A stretch of DNA of 64,000 nucleotides from Erythrobacter sp. SDW2 (GCF_021431965.1 NZ_CP090370.1:1364001-1428000), one strand, 5' to 3'. Counted from the stretch's first letter, positions 28,661 through 38,142 are shown. Notes: generated by a model not told the origin, from the letters alone. Program-made: numbers and translations.

Positions 28661-30595
28661 GTGCGTAAATTTCTGTTTTTGCTGAGTTGTGCAGTGGTTT
28701 CGGCGCCGGTGGCGGCGCAGGATTCGGCCGAACCCTTGCCTGAAGACTGGTCGGACAGTTGCTTCGGTTGCTTCCTGCCAGCACCCGCTCCAACCACCAT
28801 CACCGTCACCGGTACGCCGATCGAGACGGAGGACACTGGCCAACCGGTAACCATCATCACCCGCGACGAGATCGAGCAGGTGCAGGGCGAGGACATCACC
28901 CGCATCCTCCAGCGCGCCCCGGGAGTGACCGTCAGCCGCAACGGCGGGGTCGGCAGCTTTACCGGCGTCCGCGTGCGCGGCGCCGAGGCGGAGCAATTGC
29001 TGGTTCTGGTCGACGGGGTGCGGGTCAATGATCCGTCCTCGCCATCGGGCGGCTTCGATTTCGGCAATCTGCTGCCGGGCACCATCGCGCAACTGGATTT
29101 GCTGCGCGGCTCGAACTCGACGGTCTGGGGCAGCGATGCCGTGGCCGGGGTGCTGGCGGTGAGGACACGCTCGGACAGCGGCCTTGACGGGAGCGTGGAA
29201 TATGGTGCGCGCGATACGCTGAGCGCCAATCTCTCGGGCAGTATCGAGAGCGATGTCGGCTTTCTCAGCATGGCCGGGGGATATTACACCAGCGACGGTT
29301 TCTCCTCCGCCGCCAGCGGCACCGAGGCCGACGGGTTCGAGCAATTCGCGGTTACAACCCGCGGCCGGATTTTCCTGTCCGGCAGCACCGAGATCTTCGC
29401 CAGCGGCCGCTATGCTCAAGGCGATCTGGAGATCGACGGTTTCCCGGCCCCGAACTTCACCCTCGCCGACACGGCCGAGTATCAGGAAACGGTGCAATAT
29501 TCGGGTGCGCTGGGCCTGTTGCACGACAACGGGCCGCTGTTCGTCCAGGCCACCTACAGTTTCGCCGATACCGAGCGGGCGAACTTCGATCCGGCTTTCG
29601 GCACGGCACCCGGCTTCGTCAGCGACGGCCATTCTGACCGGGTCGAGATCAAGGGCGAGTACCGACTGATCGGCCCGCTGCTGCTCAACTTCGGGGCCGA
29701 TGGCGAATGGACCAGCTACGAGACCAATTTCTCGGCCCGGGAAGACACACGCATCATCGGCGGATATCTCCAGGCGGGCATCGAATTCGGGGGGCTATCC
29801 GGGCACTTTGGCCTGCGGCATGACGACCATGCCCGGTTCGGCGGCGCGACGAACGTAGGCGCGGACATCAGCTACGAGATCGCGCCCGATCTTCGCGTCA
29901 AGGCCAGCGTCGGCGAGGGCTTCAAGGCGCCGAGCCTGTTCCAGCTGTTCAGCGACTTTGGCAATGAGTCGCTGGTGCCGGAGAAAAGCACCAGCTTCGA
30001 TCTCGGTCTCGCCTACCGCGATCGCAGCGCGCCCGCCTATGCCGCCGTCACCGTGTTCCGGCGCGACAGCGAGGATCTGATCCAGTTCGTCAGCTGCTTC
30101 GGCCAGAACACCGGGATCTGCACCAACCGTCCCTTCGGCACCTATGACAATGTCGCGCGGGCCAGGGCCCAGGGGATCGAGATCGAAGGGGGCGTCACGT
30201 TGGGCGAAGCGCTGCGCGCGCGGGTGGTTTACAGCCTGATCGAGAGCGAGGACCGGGTCAGCGGCAACACGCTGGCCCGCCGCCCAAGGCACAGCGTCAA
30301 CCTGGCGCTCGATTGGGACAGCGCGGCGGGAAGAGGCACCTTGCTCCGTCCCCGGCTGGGAGCGGACCTCCGCTTCTCCTCGGATTCGTTCGACAATGCG
30401 GCCAACGCCGTCTCGCTCGACGGCTATGCAGTGGTCGACCTGCGAGCCGAACTGCCGGTGGCCGCGTTGCAGGACAACAAGCAGCTGGTCCTCTTCGCCC
30501 GGGTGGAGAACCTGTTCGACGAACGCTACCAGACCGCCGCCGGATACGGTCAGGCAGGACGCGGCGTGTTCGGCGGGGTGAGGTTCGGCTTTTGA
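28661..30595 (+). CDS. btuB: TonB-dependent vitamin B12 receptor
   Basis: A 644-aa outer-membrane receptor for cobalamin, powered by TonB. It starts at GTG 28661 behind TGGAGGAAGT and has a signal peptide (cut after VAAQ, residue 20) followed by two cysteines (34, 37) in an unusual extra N-terminal linker. The TonB box is about TITVTG (residues 46-51). The plug domain is about 55-170, then the beta-barrel ends in aromatic RFGF. A B12 riboswitch lies upstream and btuF, btuC, btuD follow without gaps. Confidence 0.95.
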   Translation: MRKFLFLLSCAVVSAPVAAQDSAEPLPEDWSDSCFGCFLPAPAPTTITVTGTPIETEDTGQPVTIITRDEIEQVQGEDITRILQRAPGVTVSRNGGVGSFTGVRVRGAEAEQLLVLVDGVRVNDPSSPSGGFDFGNLLPGTIAQLDLLRGSNSTVWGSDAVAGVLAVRTRSDSGLDGSVEYGARDTLSANLSGSIESDVGFLSMAGGYYTSDGFSSAASGTEADGFEQFAVTTRGRIFLSGSTEIFASGRYAQGDLEIDGFPAPNFTLADTAEYQETVQYSGALGLLHDNGPLFVQATYSFADTERANFDPAFGTAPGFVSDGHSDRVEIKGEYRLIGPLLLNFGADGEWTSYETNFSAREDTRIIGGYLQAGIEFGGLSGHFGLRHDDHARFGGATNVGADISYEIAPDLRVKASVGEGFKAPSLFQLFSDFGNESLVPEKSTSFDLGLAYRDRSAPAYAAVTVFRRDSEDLIQFVSCFGQNTGICTNRPFGTYDNVARARAQGIEIEGGVTLGEALRARVVYSLIESEDRVSGNTLARRPRHSVNLALDWDSAAGRGTLLRPRLGADLRFSSDSFDNAANAVSLDGYAVVDLRAELPVAALQDNKQLVLFARVENLFDERYQTAAGYGQAGRGVFGGVRFGF

Positions 30596-31506
30596 AAGTC
30601 CTGGCAGGCTTGATCGCCTGCGCGGCGCTGGCAGGTTGCGGTTCGCCGCGACTTGCCAGTGCGCCTTCCGAAGGCCCCACCATCGTCAGCCTCAACCCCT
30701 GCGCCGACGCGATCCTCGCCGAGGTCGCCGCGCCGGGGCAGTTGCTGGCGATCAGCCACTACAGCCATGCTCCGGCAGCGACCTCGATGGACCTGGCCAA
30801 GGCGCGCACACTCCTGGCGACCGGCGGCACGGTGGAGGAAGTGCTCGCGCTCGATCCCGACGTGGTGGTCGGCTCGACCTTTATGGACCCCGCGACGGTC
30901 AAGGCGTTCGAGCGGCTGGGGATGCAGGTCGAGACGCTGGGAATTGCTTCAACCGTCGCCGACAGCAAGGCACAGGTGCAGCAGCTTGCCGCGGTGGCGG
31001 GCGAGCCAGAGAGGGGGGAGGCACTGATCGGGCGGATCGACGCCGCGCTGGCGGCCACCGCGCATGACGGCACATCGGTCTCGACAGTGTTGTGGCAGGA
31101 CGGCGGAATCGTGCCGGGGGAAGGGACGCTGGTTGCAGAGCTGATGGAGCACACCGGCCTCGCCAGCCACAGCGCCGCGCGCGGGATGCGGCAGGCCGAC
31201 TATCTTTCGCTCGAGCGACTGCTGTCCGATCCGCCGGAGCTGTTGCTGGTCGCCGGCAACGAGCGTGCCCAGTCGCATCCGGCCTTGGCCCAGCTCGGCG
31301 ATATGCGGACCGAGCCCTTCGCCTCGAACCTGCTCTATTGCGGCGGGCCGAGCATTATCCGGGCGGTGGAGCGGCTGGCACAAGTGCGTGCCGCGCACCA
31401 CCCCCAAACCCCCTCCTCTGAAGAGGAGGGGGCTTCCGCCAGGCGCGCCAATCACCCCCTCCTCTTCAGAGGAGGGGGCCGGGGGGTGGTGGAGCTACGC
31501 CAATGA
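30592..31506 (+). CDS. btuF: Cobalamin-binding lipoprotein (periplasmic)
   Basis: A 304-aa protein that delivers B12 to BtuCD. TTG 30592 overlaps the btuB stop and has a TGAGG-like site nine bases upstream. The lipobox is LAGC (Cys 15). The helical-backbone periplasmic binding fold begins with PTIVSLNPCADAILAEVA. The last 40 residues (SSEEEGASARR onward) are not part of the fold: they are encoded by a palindromic repeat at 31397-31492 that also supplies the sequence up to the stop. The ATGA overlap with btuC is retained. Confidence 0.9.
   Translation: MKVLAGLIACAALAGCGSPRLASAPSEGPTIVSLNPCADAILAEVAAPGQLLAISHYSHAPAATSMDLAKARTLLATGGTVEEVLALDPDVVVGSTFMDPATVKAFERLGMQVETLGIASTVADSKAQVQQLAAVAGEPERGEALIGRIDAALAATAHDGTSVSTVLWQDGGIVPGEGTLVAELMEHTGLASHSAARGMRQADYLSLERLLSDPPELLLVAGNERAQSHPALAQLGDMRTEPFASNLLYCGGPSIIRAVERLAQVRAAHHPQTPSSEEEGASARRANHPLLFRGGGRGVVELRQ
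31397..31492. repeat. Double-hairpin repeat forming the end of btuF
   Basis: The outer CCACCCCC (31398-31405) and GGGGGGTGG (31481-31489) enclose two near-identical hairpins, CCCCCTCCTCT-ga-AGAGGAGGGGG (31409-31432) and CCCCCTCCTCT-tc-AGAGGAGGGGG (31455-31478). It lies wholly within the btuF reading frame, just before btuC. Confidence 0.85.
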
Positions 31507-32456
31507 ACCGCGCCACGCTCACCTTTCTGGCCTTGCTCGGCCTCGCGCTGTCGCTCTCGCTGCTCGCGGGGCGGGTCTGGCTCGATCCGTGGACTACCCC
31601 CAATGCCGCCCTGATCCTGATGGAACTGCGCCTGCCGCGGGCCTTGCTGGCCATCACCATCGGCGCGGGGCTGGGTGCGGCAGGGGCGGCGATGCAAGGG
31701 TATTTGCGCAATCCGCTGGCCGATCCGGGCCTGTTCGGGATCGCGCCGGGAGCCGCGCTGGGCGCAGTGGCGAGCTTCTGGTTCGGTTACTCCGCCGCGC
31801 CTTTCCTTTTGCCGCTGTTCGCACTGATAGGCGCGGGCGGGGCTATGGCTCTGCTCGCCCTGATTGCGGGGCGGTCAGGCGGGATCGCGCTGTTCACGCT
31901 GGCAGGGTTGATGATCGCCAGCCTGGCGGGCGCTTTGACCAGCCTGGCCATCAGCATGGCCCCCAATGCCTTCGCCATGAGCCAGATCGTCACCTGGCTG
32001 ATGGGTGCGCTAACCGACCGGAGCTGGCCGGACGTGTACGTCGCCGCGCCGCTGACAGTGTTCGGCATCGCCTGCCTGTGGCGGACCTCGCGCGCGCTCG
32101 ATGCGCTGACGCTCGGCGAGGCGGCGGCCCGGTCGCTGGGCGTCGAGCCGGGGCGGCTGCTGGTATGGCTGATCCTCGGCATCGGGTTGACCGTGGGCAG
32201 CGGCGTCGCGGTAGCGGGGATCATCGGCTTCGTCGGGCTGATCGTGCCGCATCTGGTCCGCCCGCTGACCGATCGCCGCCCGTCGAGCCTGCTGCTGCCG
32301 AGCGCACTGGCAGGCGCGACGCTGGTGCTGGTGGCCGACAGTCTGGTGAGGATACTTCCGCTGGCGACCGAGCTGCGGCTGGGCATCGCGCTCAGCCTGA
32401 TCGGCGCGCCGTTCTTCCTGTGGCTGCTGCTGCGAATGCGGAAAGGTCTGGCATGA
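31503..32456 (+). CDS. btuC: Vitamin B12 ABC transporter permease
   Basis: A 317-aa inner-membrane permease of the FecCD/BtuC family with about ten helices. It shows the family blocks LRLPRALLAITIGAGLGAAG, GLFGIAPGAALGAV, and the ATPase-contacting GFVGLIVPHLVRPL near the C-terminus. ATG 31503 overlaps the btuF stop (ATGA) and the stop overlaps btuD in the same way. Confidence 0.94.
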   Translation: MNRATLTFLALLGLALSLSLLAGRVWLDPWTTPNAALILMELRLPRALLAITIGAGLGAAGAAMQGYLRNPLADPGLFGIAPGAALGAVASFWFGYSAAPFLLPLFALIGAGGAMALLALIAGRSGGIALFTLAGLMIASLAGALTSLAISMAPNAFAMSQIVTWLMGALTDRSWPDVYVAAPLTVFGIACLWRTSRALDALTLGEAAARSLGVEPGRLLVWLILGIGLTVGSGVAVAGIIGFVGLIVPHLVRPLTDRRPSSLLLPSALAGATLVLVADSLVRILPLATELRLGIALSLIGAPFFLWLLLRMRKGLA

Positions 32457-33193
32457 CGCTCGCGGCTCGCAATCTCACTCTCGCAGGGCGGCTGACGAAT
32501 GTGTCCGGCACGCTTGCACCGGGCAAGATCACCGCGATTTGCGGCCCCAATGGCGCAGGCAAGTCGACCCTGTTGTCGGCACTTGCGGGACTGCTCAGGG
32601 TCGATGGCGGCGAAGTGTTGCTGGACGAAGCTCCGCTCGCCTCCCTGCCGCCGCGCGAGCGTGCCAAGGCGATCGGTTACCTGCCGCAGGATGGCGAAGT
32701 CGCGTGGGATGTGGCCGTGCGCAGCCTGGTGGCGCTGGGCCGCCTGCCGCATCGGGACAACGGCGAGGAGGCCGTCACCCGCGCGATAAAGGCGCTCGAT
32801 CTGGAGCATTTGGCCAACCGCCCCGTCACCACGCTGTCAGGCGGAGAGAAAGCGCGCGCATTGCTCGCCCGGGTGCTGGCGGGAGAGCCGCGCTGGATCC
32901 TCGCCGACGAGCCGCTCGCTGCGCTCGATCTCGCGCACCGGTTTACCCTGATCGAACACCTTCGCACCGCCGCCGCTGCCGGGGCCGGGGTGGTGCTGGT
33001 GCTGCATGACCTTGCACTCGCCATGAACCATGCCGACCATGTGCTGGTGCTCGACCGCGGGACACTTGCTGCGGAAGGGAAACCGCCAGTCGCGCTCGCT
33101 TCCGACGTCGTGGCCCGCGTGTTCGGCGTTAACGGTGATTGGCTCGGCCCCATGGGCGCGATGGCATTTTCCTGCTATCCTACAGCCGCATAA
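32453..33193 (+). CDS. btuD: Vitamin B12 ABC transporter ATP-binding protein
   Basis: A 246-aa ATPase driving BtuC. The Walker A motif GPNGAGKST is at 31-39, followed by the signature LSGGEKARALLAR and Walker B WILADEP, then the switch His in VLHDLALAM. It starts at ATG 32453, in an ATGA overlap with btuC. It ends the B12 uptake operon; no B12 biosynthesis gene is nearby. Confidence 0.95.
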   Translation: MTLAARNLTLAGRLTNVSGTLAPGKITAICGPNGAGKSTLLSALAGLLRVDGGEVLLDEAPLASLPPRERAKAIGYLPQDGEVAWDVAVRSLVALGRLPHRDNGEEAVTRAIKALDLEHLANRPVTTLSGGEKARALLARVLAGEPRWILADEPLAALDLAHRFTLIEHLRTAAAAGAGVVLVLHDLALAMNHADHVLVLDRGTLAAEGKPPVALASDVVARVFGVNGDWLGPMGAMAFSCYPTAA

Positions 33194-33251
33194 TCAAAAT
33201 AGAGTCGCACTTCGATCGCATCCCACACGCTGTCACGGGAGGACACGCACG

Positions 33252-34286
33252 ATGCCGAGTGAATTTACGGGCGACCCCACACCGCTTACCGATGCCGATT
33301 TCGAGCGTGCTGCGACCAAGCTGGGATGCAGCGTTGCCGCTGTGCGCGCAGTGGCCCAGGTCGAAAGCCTGGGTGGAGGCTATCTGTCGGACGCGCGGCC
33401 CAAGATCCTGTTCGAGCGCCACTGGTTCCACAAGCTGACCGGGGGCAAGTGGAGCAGCGGACGCTCGCACATCTCCTGGCCCAAGCCTGGCGGCTATAAA
33501 GGCGGTGCGCGCGAGTATGACCGATTGGAAGAGGCGCTGAAACTCGACCGGACAGCAGCGCTCAAGTCCGCCAGCTGGGGGGCGTTCCAGGTGATGGGAT
33601 TCAATCACAAGCTGGTCGGGTACAACGATGTCGAAAGCTTCGTGAAGGCCATGGTGGCAAGCTCGGGGAAGCAGCTCGATGCCTTCGTCGGCTTCATCCA
33701 GTCGAACAAGCTCGACGACGAGTTGCGGCGGCTCGACTGGGCGGGGTTTGCGCGCGGCTACAACGGCTCGAACTACCGGATCAACAAGTACGACGAAAAG
33801 ATGGCGCGGGCCTATGCCAACTTCAGCCAGGGTGGTTCGCACAGCGATAACCCGCATCCGGTGCTGCGCATGGGCGACCGGGGGCAGGCGGTGATGCATT
33901 TGCAGGAACTGCTGGGCCTGGCGGTCAAGGACGGTGATTTCGGCCCCGGGACCAAGGCTGCGGTGATCGCCGCGCAGGAGAAGGCGGGGCTCTACGCCGA
34001 CGGAATCGTCGGGGCCCAGACCTGGGCGCTCCTGCTCGCCAGCACGGAGAAGAAACCGGACAGCAAGAAGGCCAAGGCCGACGAGGCCGCGCGCAGCCGA
34101 CCGCCTTTGAGGCTCGGTGACCAGGGCGACGATGTCGCTTTCCTGCAGGAGAAGCTCGGCATCGTCGCCGATGGCGATTTCGGGCCGATGACGCTTGCTG
34201 CCGTGGTGAAGTTCCAGAAGGACAGGAAACTGGGTGCCGACGGCATTGTCGGTCGCAAGACCTGGGAAGCGCTGCTCGGAACCTGA
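33252..34286 (+). CDS. N-acetylmuramidase with two peptidoglycan-binding domains
   Basis: A 344-aa protein without a signal peptide. The N-terminal N-acetylmuramidase (DUF3380) domain, about residues 10-195, carries the likely catalytic glutamate E38 in VAQVESLGGGY and the FERHWFHKLTG segment. Two PG_binding_1 domains follow (about 200-262 and 278-342, each with the DGDFGP/DGIVG pattern). This is the layout of phage endolysins. ATG 33252 is chosen behind GGAGGA; no other phage gene is adjacent, so it may be a domesticated lysin. Confidence 0.85.
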   Translation: MPSEFTGDPTPLTDADFERAATKLGCSVAAVRAVAQVESLGGGYLSDARPKILFERHWFHKLTGGKWSSGRSHISWPKPGGYKGGAREYDRLEEALKLDRTAALKSASWGAFQVMGFNHKLVGYNDVESFVKAMVASSGKQLDAFVGFIQSNKLDDELRRLDWAGFARGYNGSNYRINKYDEKMARAYANFSQGGSHSDNPHPVLRMGDRGQAVMHLQELLGLAVKDGDFGPGTKAAVIAAQEKAGLYADGIVGAQTWALLLASTEKKPDSKKAKADEAARSRPPLRLGDQGDDVAFLQEKLGIVADGDFGPMTLAAVVKFQKDRKLGADGIVGRKTWEALLGT

Positions 34287-34322
34287 CGCGGGCTTGCACG
34301 GGCGTCGCTTTCGGCTAGTCCC

Positions 34323-35327
34323 ATGGCGATGACCCGTGCTGCCGAAATTGCCGCCGATCCCGCCTGGCTGCCGCACCGGATCGATGTGCCTGCGCAGCAG
34401 GTCGAGTTCATCCTGGCGCCGCGCGAAACGCTCGGCCAGCGCGGCTTCCTGGCCGATCGTGATCCGTCAGCGGGCGAGCGCGCGCTGGTGGGCTGGGACG
34501 ACCTGCGGGCGATGCAGGCTCCGGGTGGGCGATTGCACTTCATCTTCCACACTGCCTTCTGCCGCTCGACCTTGCTGGTCCGCGCGCTCGATGCGCCGGG
34601 CGTGGCGGCGGGGCTGAACGAGCCGGGGATCATCGCCAGTCTCGTCAACGCCGGGGATGCCGCCGCACCGCTGATTGCACCTCTGCTCGCCCTGCTGGCG
34701 CGCCCGCATGCGCCGGGCGAGGTGGTGGTGGTCAAGCCGACCAACCATGCCAACCGGCTGATGCCCGCGCTGCTGCGCGTTGCTCCGCAAGCCCGCGCGG
34801 TGCTGATGAGCAATGAGCTGCCGGTGTTCCTCCGCTCCGTCGCCCGCAAGGGCCTGATGGGGCGCAATTGGGGCCGCAAGCTGTTCCTCGAGCTTCAGTC
34901 CTATGCCGGGATGGATTTCGGCATGGACCCGCGCGAGACCTTTGCCATGAGCGATATGCAGGCGGCGGGGCTGGCGTGGTTGCTGAACCAGCGGTTCTTC
35001 GCCCTGCATCTGGGCGGGCAGGTGCAAGGTGTCGCACCCGACCGGCTGCGGATGCTCGATGGCGACCGCTTCGACGCGGCGCGTGCGGAGACGCTGGCAG
35101 CGGTGTTCGCGCATTTCGGGGTAGGGGTGGCAGAGGAACTGCCCGCTCAACTCGCGGCAGGTCCGGTCTTCTCACAGCATGCCAAGCTAGGCGGCGAGTT
35201 TGCCGGTGACGATTCAGCGGGCATTGACCCGAAGCTGGAGGAAGAAATCGCCCAGGTCGGCCAATGGGTCGGCCTGATCGCGCAGCAGGCGGGGCTGAGG
35301 CTTCCGCTGCCGCAAACGCTGTTCTGA
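34323..35327 (+). CDS. P-loop/sulfotransferase-like hypothetical protein
   Basis: A 334-aa cytosolic protein. FHTAFCRSTLLVRALD at about residues 75-90 is a phosphosulfate-loop-like nucleotide-binding turn, followed by the sulfotransferase-like segments VKPTNHANRL and LFLELQ. I infer a sulfotransferase-type fold without knowing the acceptor. It starts at ATG 34323 and is convergent with the M3 peptidase gene across a strong hairpin. Confidence 0.6.
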   Translation: MAMTRAAEIAADPAWLPHRIDVPAQQVEFILAPRETLGQRGFLADRDPSAGERALVGWDDLRAMQAPGGRLHFIFHTAFCRSTLLVRALDAPGVAAGLNEPGIIASLVNAGDAAAPLIAPLLALLARPHAPGEVVVVKPTNHANRLMPALLRVAPQARAVLMSNELPVFLRSVARKGLMGRNWGRKLFLELQSYAGMDFGMDPRETFAMSDMQAAGLAWLLNQRFFALHLGGQVQGVAPDRLRMLDGDRFDAARAETLAAVFAHFGVGVAEELPAQLAAGPVFSQHAKLGGEFAGDDSAGIDPKLEEEIAQVGQWVGLIAQQAGLRLPLPQTLF

Positions 35328-35333
35328 AAAGGA

Positions 35334-35363
35334 ACCTCCCCGCAGCGCTGCTTGCGGGGAGGT
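35334..35363. terminator. Bidirectional hairpin between convergent genes
   Basis: ACCTCCCCGCA (35334-35344) pairs exactly with TGCGGGGAGGT (35353-35363) around an eight-base loop. It sits between the two convergent stops (35327 and 35373). No long T-run is present. Confidence 0.6.
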
Positions 35364-35372
35364 CCTGCAGGC

Positions 35373-37571
35373 TTACTCTTCGATCAGCCCGCGTGCCTCG
35401 AGCATCGGGGTGACGTCCGGCTGGCGTCCGGCAAAGTTCTCAAACATCTCGAAATAGTCCATCGTCCCACCGCGGCTGAGCACGGTCTTGCGGTAGTGAT
35501 CGCCATTGGCGCGGGTCAGCCCGCCATTGTCGAGGAACCACTTGCGGCTGTCGCGGTCGAGCATCTCGGTCCACAGATAGCTGTAATAGCCCGCCGAATA
35601 GCCTGCCGGATCGCTGAAGATGTGGTTGAAATAGGTGCTGCGATAGCGCGGCGGCACCAGGTCGATTTCGAGCCCAAGCTCCTGCAGCGACTTGCGCTCG
35701 AAGGCATCGACCTCCTCCGGCGTATCGATCGCGGCGGCCTGTTCCGGCGTCAGCGCAGCCCACTTCATGTCGAGCAGAGCAGCCTCGACCACTTCGCCGA
35801 AGTCATAGCCCTGGTTGAACTTCGATGCGGCGCGCATCTTCTCGACCATCTCGGCGGGCAAGGTCTCGCCGGTCTTGTAGTGCTTGGCATAGTTCTGCAG
35901 CACTTCGGGATAGGTCGCCCACATTTCGTGCACCTGGCTGGGGTACTCGACGAAGTCGCGCGCGGTCGCGGTACCCGAAAGGCTCTCGTACTTCTGGTCG
36001 GCGAAGAAGCCGTGCAGCGCGTGGCCGAATTCGTGGAAGGTCGTCTCGACCCAGTCGAAGCTGACCAGCTGGACTTCGCCTTCCGGCGCCTTGGGGATGT
36101 TGAGCACGTTGTAGATCACCGGCTTGGTGCCCCACAGATAGCTCTGGTCGACGAAGTTCGACATCCACGCCCCGCCGCGCTTGCCGTCGCGCTGGAACGG
36201 ATCGAAATAGAACAGGCCGAGTTCGCTGCCGTCCTTGTCATAGACCGTGTAGACGGTCACATCCGGGTGGTAGACCGGCAGATCGGTGCGCTGCTTGAAG
36301 GTCAGGCCATAGAGCTTTTCGGCCATGTAGAACACGCCGTCCTCGAGCACGCGGTCGAGCACGAAGTATTCCATCATCGCGTCTTCATCGAGCTGGTACT
36401 TCTCGGCCTTGATCTTGTTGGCATAGCGGTACCAGTCCCACGGCTGGACGGTGTAGTCGCCGCCATCGGCCTTGATCGCGGCGTTGAGCATCTCGGCTTC
36501 GCGCCGCTGGGTCGCGGCGAGCGCGGGGACCATGTCGGTCATGAACTTGAGCGCGGTCGCGGGCTTTTGCGCCATGCGATCGTACATGGTGTAGCTGGCC
36601 CAGTCGTCCTCGCCGAACAGCGCGGCCTTCTCCGCCCGCAGCTTGGCGATCTGGGCGACCAGCATGCGGGTGTCGAATTTCGGGTTGGTCCCGTCGGCGC
36701 GGTGCGCGCTCAGCTTGAACAGCTTCTCGCGCGTGGCGCGATTGGTGAGGCTGGGCAGCGGCGGCTGCTGCGTCGTGTTCTGCAGCGCGATGGCATACTT
36801 GCCGGGGAAGCCCTTCTCTGCCGCCAGCTTCGCCGCGGCGGCGATGTCGGTCTCGCTCAGGCCGGCGAGTTCCTCCCTGGTGTCGACGATCAGCGGCTGG
36901 TCGTTGGTGGCGGAGCGGACCTGCTGGCCGAACTGCGTGGTAAGAGTGGTCAGCTCGGTGTTGATCGCCTTGACCTGCTCGCGCTGGGCATCGGTCAGCA
37001 ATGCGCCGGCATGGACCATCTGCTCGTAGGTTTCCTCCAGCAGCTTGGCATCTTCTTGCGTCATGCTCATCGCGGCGCGGTTGTCGTAGACTGCCTTCAC
37101 CCGCTCGAAGAGTTCGGGGTTGAGCGTGATCCAGTCGCTATGGGCCGAAAGCTTGGGGCCCATTTCGGTATCGATGGCATCCAGCCGGTCGGTGGTGGCG
37201 GCGCCCGTCAGCGTGTAGAACACCCGCAACACCCGGCCGAGCATGCGGCCCGACTTTTCCAGCGCGACGATGGTGTTCTCGAAGGTCGGGGCGGCGGGAT
37301 TGTCGATGATCGCCTGCACTTCGGCCTTCTGGATTGCCATCCCCTGTTCCATCGCCGGGACATAATCGTCCTCGGAGATCTTGGTGAAATCGGGGGCCAG
37401 GAAGGGCAGGGTGCTGTCCGACGCGAAATAGCCGGTGCCGGTGGGAATGGCAGGCGCGGCGACGGTTTCGGTTTCTGCCACTTCTTCGGCTCCCGGAGTG
37501 GTCTGGCAGCCCGCCAGCGCCAGGGCGGCAAGGGCAAGCGGGGCGGTAGTGGCCAGGATATGGGCCTTCAT
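35373..37571 (-). CDS. M3 family metallopeptidase, lipoprotein (Dcp-like)
   Basis: A 732-aa zinc peptidase of the thimet/dipeptidyl carboxypeptidase type. The zinc motif HEFGH is at 513-517, and the third ligand is expected in the EYPSQVHEMWA region downstream. A signal peptide with lipobox LALAGC puts it at the envelope; a short acidic linker follows. ATG 37571 has GGAGAGAAGA directly upstream. It probably trims peptides from the periplasm. Confidence 0.92.
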   Translation of the reverse strand: MKAHILATTAPLALAALALAGCQTTPGAEEVAETETVAAPAIPTGTGYFASDSTLPFLAPDFTKISEDDYVPAMEQGMAIQKAEVQAIIDNPAAPTFENTIVALEKSGRMLGRVLRVFYTLTGAATTDRLDAIDTEMGPKLSAHSDWITLNPELFERVKAVYDNRAAMSMTQEDAKLLEETYEQMVHAGALLTDAQREQVKAINTELTTLTTQFGQQVRSATNDQPLIVDTREELAGLSETDIAAAAKLAAEKGFPGKYAIALQNTTQQPPLPSLTNRATREKLFKLSAHRADGTNPKFDTRMLVAQIAKLRAEKAALFGEDDWASYTMYDRMAQKPATALKFMTDMVPALAATQRREAEMLNAAIKADGGDYTVQPWDWYRYANKIKAEKYQLDEDAMMEYFVLDRVLEDGVFYMAEKLYGLTFKQRTDLPVYHPDVTVYTVYDKDGSELGLFYFDPFQRDGKRGGAWMSNFVDQSYLWGTKPVIYNVLNIPKAPEGEVQLVSFDWVETTFHEFGHALHGFFADQKYESLSGTATARDFVEYPSQVHEMWATYPEVLQNYAKHYKTGETLPAEMVEKMRAASKFNQGYDFGEVVEAALLDMKWAALTPEQAAAIDTPEEVDAFERKSLQELGLEIDLVPPRYRSTYFNHIFSDPAGYSAGYYSYLWTEMLDRDSRKWFLDNGGLTRANGDHYRKTVLSRGGTMDYFEMFENFAGRQPDVTPMLEARGLIEE

Positions 37572-37803
37572 TCTTCTCTCCAATGGTCATGCCGCCGCGC
37601 GGTTGGGCACGGGGGCCGGATGGGCACAAGGGGCAAGGAAGGCGCGACCCGCGCTGCCCCCGCATGCGCCGGTTTATGAATGAGCGTGCTTGAACCGGAG
37701 ATTGCCGGTCAATGCAAGGGGGCGACAGTTGCGCGCCTGCAGTTGGTGGAACGGAAGCGGGGGTTGGTCGATGGGGGCGGAAATCCGCCGGGCGGCGCGA
37801 TCC

Positions 37804-38142
37804 CTAGCGCGCGCAGAATTCGCGGTGGCCGGCCTCGCACATCTTCACCGCATGGCGCCACTCGGCCATCTCGCGTTCGTAGCGCTCCATGTCGCGGCGG
37901 TATTGCTCCATGTCCTTCTCGTGCTGCTTGGTCGCTTCCCAGTCCTTGGCATATTCGGCGTCGCGCCGGGTGACATAGTCGAGCTGTTCCCGATTGAGCT
38001 GGCGGATGATCGCGCGGTCACGCTCGCGCGCTTCACGGGTCTGCATCGTCGGATCGCGCGGATCGTCGGCCGAGGCGGCGGTGGGAATGGCGGCGATGGC
38101 GGCAAGCAGCGCCAAGGCGCCGATGCGAGCGGTGATAGGCAT
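37804..38142 (-). CDS. Small exported coiled-coil protein
   Basis: A 112-aa protein with a signal peptide (cut near ASADD, residue about 25). The mature part is almost entirely charged heptad-like helix (EKDMEQYRRDMERYEREM) and ends with a pair of cysteines in KMCEAGHREFC. Function is unknown. The 230 bases between it and the M3 peptidase start hold nothing I can support. Confidence 0.65.
   Translation of the reverse strand: MPITARIGALALLAAIAAIPTAASADDPRDPTMQTREARERDRAIIRQLNREQLDYVTRRDAEYAKDWEATKQHEKDMEQYRRDMERYEREMAEWRHAVKMCEAGHREFCAR

Noticed and set aside
34323-35327. A kinase or ABC assignment for the P-loop-like gene
   Set aside because: The loop lacks GxxxxGK(S/T); the pattern resembles a sulfotransferase phosphosulfate loop instead.
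35352-37679. A 775-aa open frame antisense to the M3 peptidase
   Set aside because: The minus-strand gene is a full, motif-bearing M3 peptidase; the opposite frame is a shadow.
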